Positions 60,548-64,000 of a stretch of DNA of 64,000 nucleotides are shown in pieces. The notes beneath the pieces were generated by a model, which was not told where the DNA came from, searched no databases, and saw only the letters and a program-made list of their open reading frames with translations. The stretch is taken from the NCBI RefSeq assembly GCF_015690355.1, contig NZ_JADPRT010000002.1, positions 248,001-312,000 on the forward strand, written 5' to 3'. The position numbers were made by a program, and so were the translations under genes. Every line of letters begins with the position of its first letter. Position 1 is the first letter of the stretch. Source of the DNA: Streptacidiphilus fuscans (GTDB taxonomy: Bacteria > Actinomycetota > Actinomycetes > Streptomycetales > Streptomycetaceae).

Positions 60548-61251
60548 CGACCTGTCAGGAGAGCGTGCAGTTGGGCGCCTACCTGCTCGGGGCACTCGAT
60601 CCCGAGGAGCGGTCCGCGATGGAGGCCCACATCTCCACCTGCCCGCACTGCCGCGAGGAACTGCTGGCCATGGCCCCGCTCCCGGGCCTGCTGCGGCACA
60701 CCCCGTTCGAGGAGCTGGACGAGAGCGCCGCGCTGGCGGAGTCGCTGACGCCGCCGGACGCGACCCTGTCGGCTCCGGCGGGCCACGCGCCGACGGCCTC
60801 GGGTGCCCTCGCGCCGACAGCCCCCGTCCCGCAGCGGCCGCCGCGGCGCCGGGTGCTGGTGACCGCCGGACTGGCGCTGGCCGGGGTGGCGGCAGTGGTC
60901 GGCGCATGGGTGTATGCCGGGGGCGTGCACAGCGGTACGCCTGCGCCCCCGGCGGCAGCGATGACGTGGACCGGCAGCAACCCGTCCACCCATGTGACCG
61001 CGACCGCCGCGCTGACCCCGGAGTCCTGGGGCACCCAGATGGAGCTGTCGCTGGGCAACCTCCCGCCCGGCATCACCTGTCACCTGGTCGTTCACGCCCG
61101 CGACGGGCAGAGCGAGACGGCCGGGACCTGGGGCTCGGGCTACGTCGCCAAGGCCGACGTCCCGGCGTCCACCTCGATCGGGCCCTCGGACATCGCGGGC
61201 CTGGACGTCGTCGACGGGAGCGGCACGGTGCTGGTCCACGTCCAGGGCTGA
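60544..61251 (+). CDS. Membrane anti-sigma factor with ZAS-type zinc motif
   Basis: 235 aa from ATG 60544-60546. N-terminal zinc anti-sigma domain: YLLGALDPEERSAMEAHI then HxxxCxxC as HISTCPHC, binding the sigma factor in the cytoplasm. One transmembrane helix (~103-122), then an extracellular domain with the SLGNLPPGITCHLVVHARDG stretch. Zinc-thiol motifs of this kind can sense redox stress; not shown here. Confidence 0.9.
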   Translation: MTTCQESVQLGAYLLGALDPEERSAMEAHISTCPHCREELLAMAPLPGLLRHTPFEELDESAALAESLTPPDATLSAPAGHAPTASGALAPTAPVPQRPPRRRVLVTAGLALAGVAAVVGAWVYAGGVHSGTPAPPAAAMTWTGSNPSTHVTATAALTPESWGTQMELSLGNLPPGITCHLVVHARDGQSETAGTWGSGYVAKADVPASTSIGPSDIAGLDVVDGSGTVLVHVQG

Positions 61252-61257
61252 GTCCCG

Positions 61258-61301
61258 GACCGGGGGGACCTGGGGATGTGACCGGGGGGACCTGGGGATG
61301 T
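61258..61301. repeat. 22-bp tandem repeat, two copies
   Basis: Two perfect 22-bp copies (61258-61279 and 61280-61301), each containing CCGGGGGGACCTGGGG, just after the anti-sigma stop. The remaining gap to 61419 shows no gene. Confidence 0.7.
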
Positions 61302-61419
61302 AAGGGGCGGAAAATAGGGTGAGGGCTGTCAGTGCTCCGGTCTAGGCTCCAAAGACTGTCTTGCGAACCACCCTTACGTCGCCCGTTTCGCCACCTCGTG
61401 ATCCCTGGATGCAGAGCCG

Positions 61420-63321
61420 ATGACTGAGCTGTCCACCCAGCCGCAGACGTCCCTCGACCCCGACCGACCCGCCCCCGACCGACCCGCCCCCGATTCCCCC
61501 GCCCCTCCGAGCGGGCCCGCCGCGAAGGCGGCCGTGCCGAAGCACTCCGCGATCCGGTCGCTGCTCCGGCTCCGCCCCTACGTCCGGCCGATCCGCTGGT
61601 ACCTGGCCGGTTCGACGCTCGCCGCGCTGCTCGCCTCGCTGGCCGCGCTGGTGATCCCGCTGGTGCTGAAGGACATTGTCGACGGCCCGGTCGCCCACCA
61701 CGACACCGCCGGGCTCTGGCAGCAGGGCGCGCTGCTGCTGGTGCTGGGCATGATGGAGGCCGGGCTCTTCGGCACCCGCCGCTGGCTGGTGGCCCGCCCG
61801 CTGGCCGGCGTCGAACGGCGGATGCGCGGCGACCTCTACGCCAAGCTGCAGAAGCTGCCGGTCTCCTTCCACGACCGCTGGGCCTCGGGGCAGCTGCTCT
61901 CGCGGGCCACCTCGGACATGTTCACCATCCGGCTGTTCCTGGCCTTCCCGCTGGTCTTCCTGATCGTCAACTCGATGGTCTTCCTGACCGGCATCGGCAT
62001 CATGTTCAGCCTGGACTGGCAGTTGGCGCTGATCACGGTGGTCCCCGCGGTGCCGCTGATCCTGCTCTGCTCCTACTTCGAGGGCCGCTACTCCGCCGCC
62101 GCCCGGCTCTCCCAGGACCAGAACGGCGATCTGGCCACCGTGCTGGAGGAGTCGGTGCTCGGCATCCGCATCCTCAAGTCCTTCGGCCGCCACCGCACGA
62201 TGGCCTCCCGCTACCGCGTCCAGGCCGAGCTGCTGCGCGACACCGAGCTGCGCAAGGCGCGGCTGCTGGCCGACCTCTGGGCGGTCATCGTCGGCCTGCC
62301 CGAGCTCGCGCTCGGCTGCTCGCTGGCGGTCGGCGTGGTCCAGGTCGCCCACGGCAGCGTCACGGCGGGCACCCTGGTCGCCTTCCTCTCCACGGCGCTG
62401 GGCCTGCGCTGGCCGGTCGAGTCCCTCGGCTGGCTGCTCGCCTACAGCAACGAGGCGTCCACGGCGACGGACCGTTTCTTCGAGGTGATGGACACCGAAC
62501 TAGCCGAAGACCAGGACGAACCCGTCAGCGGCTCGACCGACCTCGCGGACGTCGAGCAGCAGGCCCGCGACGGCATCCGCTTCGAGGACGTCCACTTCCG
62601 CTACCCGGACGCCCCGGACGACACCCCGGACCTGCTGCGCGGCGTCGAGCTGCACGTCCGCTCCGGCGAGACCATGGCCCTGGTCGGTCTGACCGGCAGC
62701 GGCAAGACCACGCTCACCGCCCTGCTGCCCCGCCTCTACGAGACCAGCGGCGGCCGGATCACCCTGGACGGCACGGACATCCGCGACCTGCCCCGGCCCC
62801 GGCTGCGGGAGCTGGTCTCGATGGCCTTCGAGGAGCCGACCCTCTTCTCCGCCTCGGTCCGCGAGAACGTGCTGATGGGCGCGCCCGGCGCGTCGCCCGA
62901 GGCGCTCGACCGGGCCCTGGACGTGGCCCAGGCCGGCTTCGTCCGCGGTCTGCCGGAGGGCGCCGGGACGCAGGTGGGCGAGCAGGGGCTGAGCCTCTCC
63001 GGCGGCCAGCGTCAGCGTCTCGCGCTGGCTCGGGCGGTGGTCGGATCGCCGCCCTTCCTGGTGCTGGACGACCCGCTCTCCGCACTCGACGTGCACACCG
63101 AGGCCCTGGTCGAGCAGGCGCTGCGCGACGTGCTCAAGGGCACGACGGCCCTGGTCGTCGCCCACCGGCCGAGCACGGTCATGCTGGCCGACCGCGTCGC
63201 GCTGCTGGCCGACGGCCGGATCGAGGCGGTCGGCACCCATCACGAACTGCTGGAAACGAACCCGGAGTACCGGGAACTGATGTCGGGTGAGCGGGCCGAG
63301 GACGGGAGCCTGACGCGATGA
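61420..63321 (+). CDS. ABC transporter, fused permease-ATPase (exporter type), first subunit
   Basis: 633 aa from ATG 61420-61422. N-terminal Pro/Asp-rich tail, six-helix exporter domain (~50-340), then ATPase: Walker A GLTGSGKTTLTAL, signature LSLSGGQRQRLALARA, Walker B FLVLDDPLSALD. The ATPase has a Phe-Glu-Glu-Pro Q-loop (MAFEEPTLF). Its stop overlaps the next gene start (ATGA), so the two form a heterodimer. Substrate unknown; not linked to the lasso cluster. Confidence 0.92.
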   Translation: MTELSTQPQTSLDPDRPAPDRPAPDSPAPPSGPAAKAAVPKHSAIRSLLRLRPYVRPIRWYLAGSTLAALLASLAALVIPLVLKDIVDGPVAHHDTAGLWQQGALLLVLGMMEAGLFGTRRWLVARPLAGVERRMRGDLYAKLQKLPVSFHDRWASGQLLSRATSDMFTIRLFLAFPLVFLIVNSMVFLTGIGIMFSLDWQLALITVVPAVPLILLCSYFEGRYSAAARLSQDQNGDLATVLEESVLGIRILKSFGRHRTMASRYRVQAELLRDTELRKARLLADLWAVIVGLPELALGCSLAVGVVQVAHGSVTAGTLVAFLSTALGLRWPVESLGWLLAYSNEASTATDRFFEVMDTELAEDQDEPVSGSTDLADVEQQARDGIRFEDVHFRYPDAPDDTPDLLRGVELHVRSGETMALVGLTGSGKTTLTALLPRLYETSGGRITLDGTDIRDLPRPRLRELVSMAFEEPTLFSASVRENVLMGAPGASPEALDRALDVAQAGFVRGLPEGAGTQVGEQGLSLSGGQRQRLALARAVVGSPPFLVLDDPLSALDVHTEALVEQALRDVLKGTTALVVAHRPSTVMLADRVALLADGRIEAVGTHHELLETNPEYRELMSGERAEDGSLTR

Positions 63322-64000
63322 GCGTGACCGATACCGAAGAGGCCGAGCTCCTGGAGGAGCTCGAACCGGACCGTGGCGCGCTGGCCGACGAGGACGCCCC
63401 CGCCACCGGCAGCGAGGACGGCGAGGACATCCCCGTCCCGCCCGGCGCGCCACGCGCGTTGCTGCGTTCGCTGCTGGGCCCGCACAAGGCGCGGGTCGTC
63501 CTCGCGATGCTGATGATCACCGTCCAGCAGGGCGCGCTGCAGGTCGGCCCGCTGCTGGTCTCCTACGCGATCGACCGCGGCATCCCGGCCCTGCAGCACC
63601 ACGACGCGGGCCCGCTGGTCGCGGTGACGGCCGGTTACCTCGGCTGCGCTGCGGTCGCCACTCTGCTGCAACGTTCCTTCATCCGGCTCTCCGGCGTGCT
63701 CAACCAGGCCATCCTGCTGGAGATGCGCCGCCGGATCTTCCGGCACGCCCAGGCGCTGAGCCTGGACTTCCACGAGCGCTACACCTCGGGCCGGATCATC
63801 TCCCGTGCCACCAGCGACGTCGACACCGTGCGCGAGCTGCTCAACGAGGGCCTGCAGGAGCTGCTCTCGGTGATCCTGTCGCTGATGTACATCAGCGGCC
63901 TGCTGTTGGTGCTGGACTGGCGGCTCGGCCTGGCCTCGCTCTCGTCGATCCTGCCGATCTACTACTTCACCCGCGCGTACCGACGCCGCTCCCAGGCCAT
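63318..64000 (+). CDS. ABC transporter, exporter type, second subunit (N-terminal part; cut at right edge)
   Basis: ATG 63318-63320 overlaps the stop of the preceding ABC gene. Visible: an acidic N-terminal tail (EEAELLEELEPDRGALADED) and the first transmembrane helices with SGRIISRATSDVDTVRELLNEG. The ATPase half lies beyond the window. Partner of the subunit at 61420. Confidence 0.9.
   Translation, partial: MSVTDTEEAELLEELEPDRGALADEDAPATGSEDGEDIPVPPGAPRALLRSLLGPHKARVVLAMLMITVQQGALQVGPLLVSYAIDRGIPALQHHDAGPLVAVTAGYLGCAAVATLLQRSFIRLSGVLNQAILLEMRRRIFRHAQALSLDFHERYTSGRIISRATSDVDTVRELLNEGLQELLSVILSLMYISGLLLVLDWRLGLASLSSILPIYYFTRAYRRRSQA

Noticed and set aside
61420..64000. The ABC exporter pair as the lasso exporter
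   Set aside because: More than 40 kb away with many unrelated genes between; no shared regulation seen.

Overview
The window is a very GC-rich actinomycete chromosome segment. Codon usage, GTG/TTG starts, lipoprotein signals and gene order point to Streptomyces or a close relative (Kitasatospora, Streptacidiphilus). From memory, much of the order follows the S. coelicolor core around SCO5450-SCO5515: serA-ilvC-ilvN-ilvB-cdgC, then gatBAC, rmdB, ligA, mnmA, opp, gcvTH-glyA-sdaA. There are about 54 protein genes and no rRNA or tRNA that I could recognise. Both window edges cut genes (serA on the left, a second ABC exporter subunit on the right).

Left part (1-16500, minus strand): serine and branched-chain amino acid synthesis. 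The ilvBN genes are preceded by a 13-residue Leu-Leu-Val-Ile leader peptide and a transcription attenuator. Then come a membrane c-di-GMP protein (cdgC), a 2-hydroxyacid dehydrogenase, a large LuxR/AAA regulator, and the gatCAB amidotransferase with two small conserved genes.

The most interesting accessory unit is 16849-19800, a compact minus-strand lasso peptide cluster (precursor A, macrolactam synthetase C, leader-binding B1, leader peptidase B2) set between gatC and rmdB. The predicted core is GGLGTVPDWFFNMNW, with an 8-residue Gly1-Asp8 ring. There is no exporter gene beside it. Its promoter region carries a CRP-like box, a perfect 14-bp palindrome and a direct repeat.

Middle (19907-40849): rmdB (GGDEF-EAL), ligA, a B12-independent methionine synthase-like gene, an SDR, an RCK/two-TM channel-like protein, a LOG-family gene, mnmA and a cysteine desulfurase (tRNA 2-thiouridine pathway), an IclR regulator, a five-gene oligopeptide ABC transporter, a TRIC-type channel and SseB-like proteins.

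Right part (41037-64000): a tandem glycine riboswitch ahead of gcvT-gcvH-glyA-sdaA (glycine/serine breakdown), a hydrolase/MarR divergon with three operator palindromes, a racemase, a MazG-like gene, an MpaB-like oxygenase, an ATP-binding regulator, an enoyl-CoA hydratase, two L,D-transpeptidase lipoproteins flanking a LysR gene and an internally duplicated unknown protein, glgX, an ECF sigma/anti-sigma/lipoprotein group, and a heterodimeric ABC exporter.

Three copies of a long imperfect-palindromic repeat (9274, 16639, 28120) sit exactly at the 3' ends of minus-strand genes and supply their TAG stop codons.
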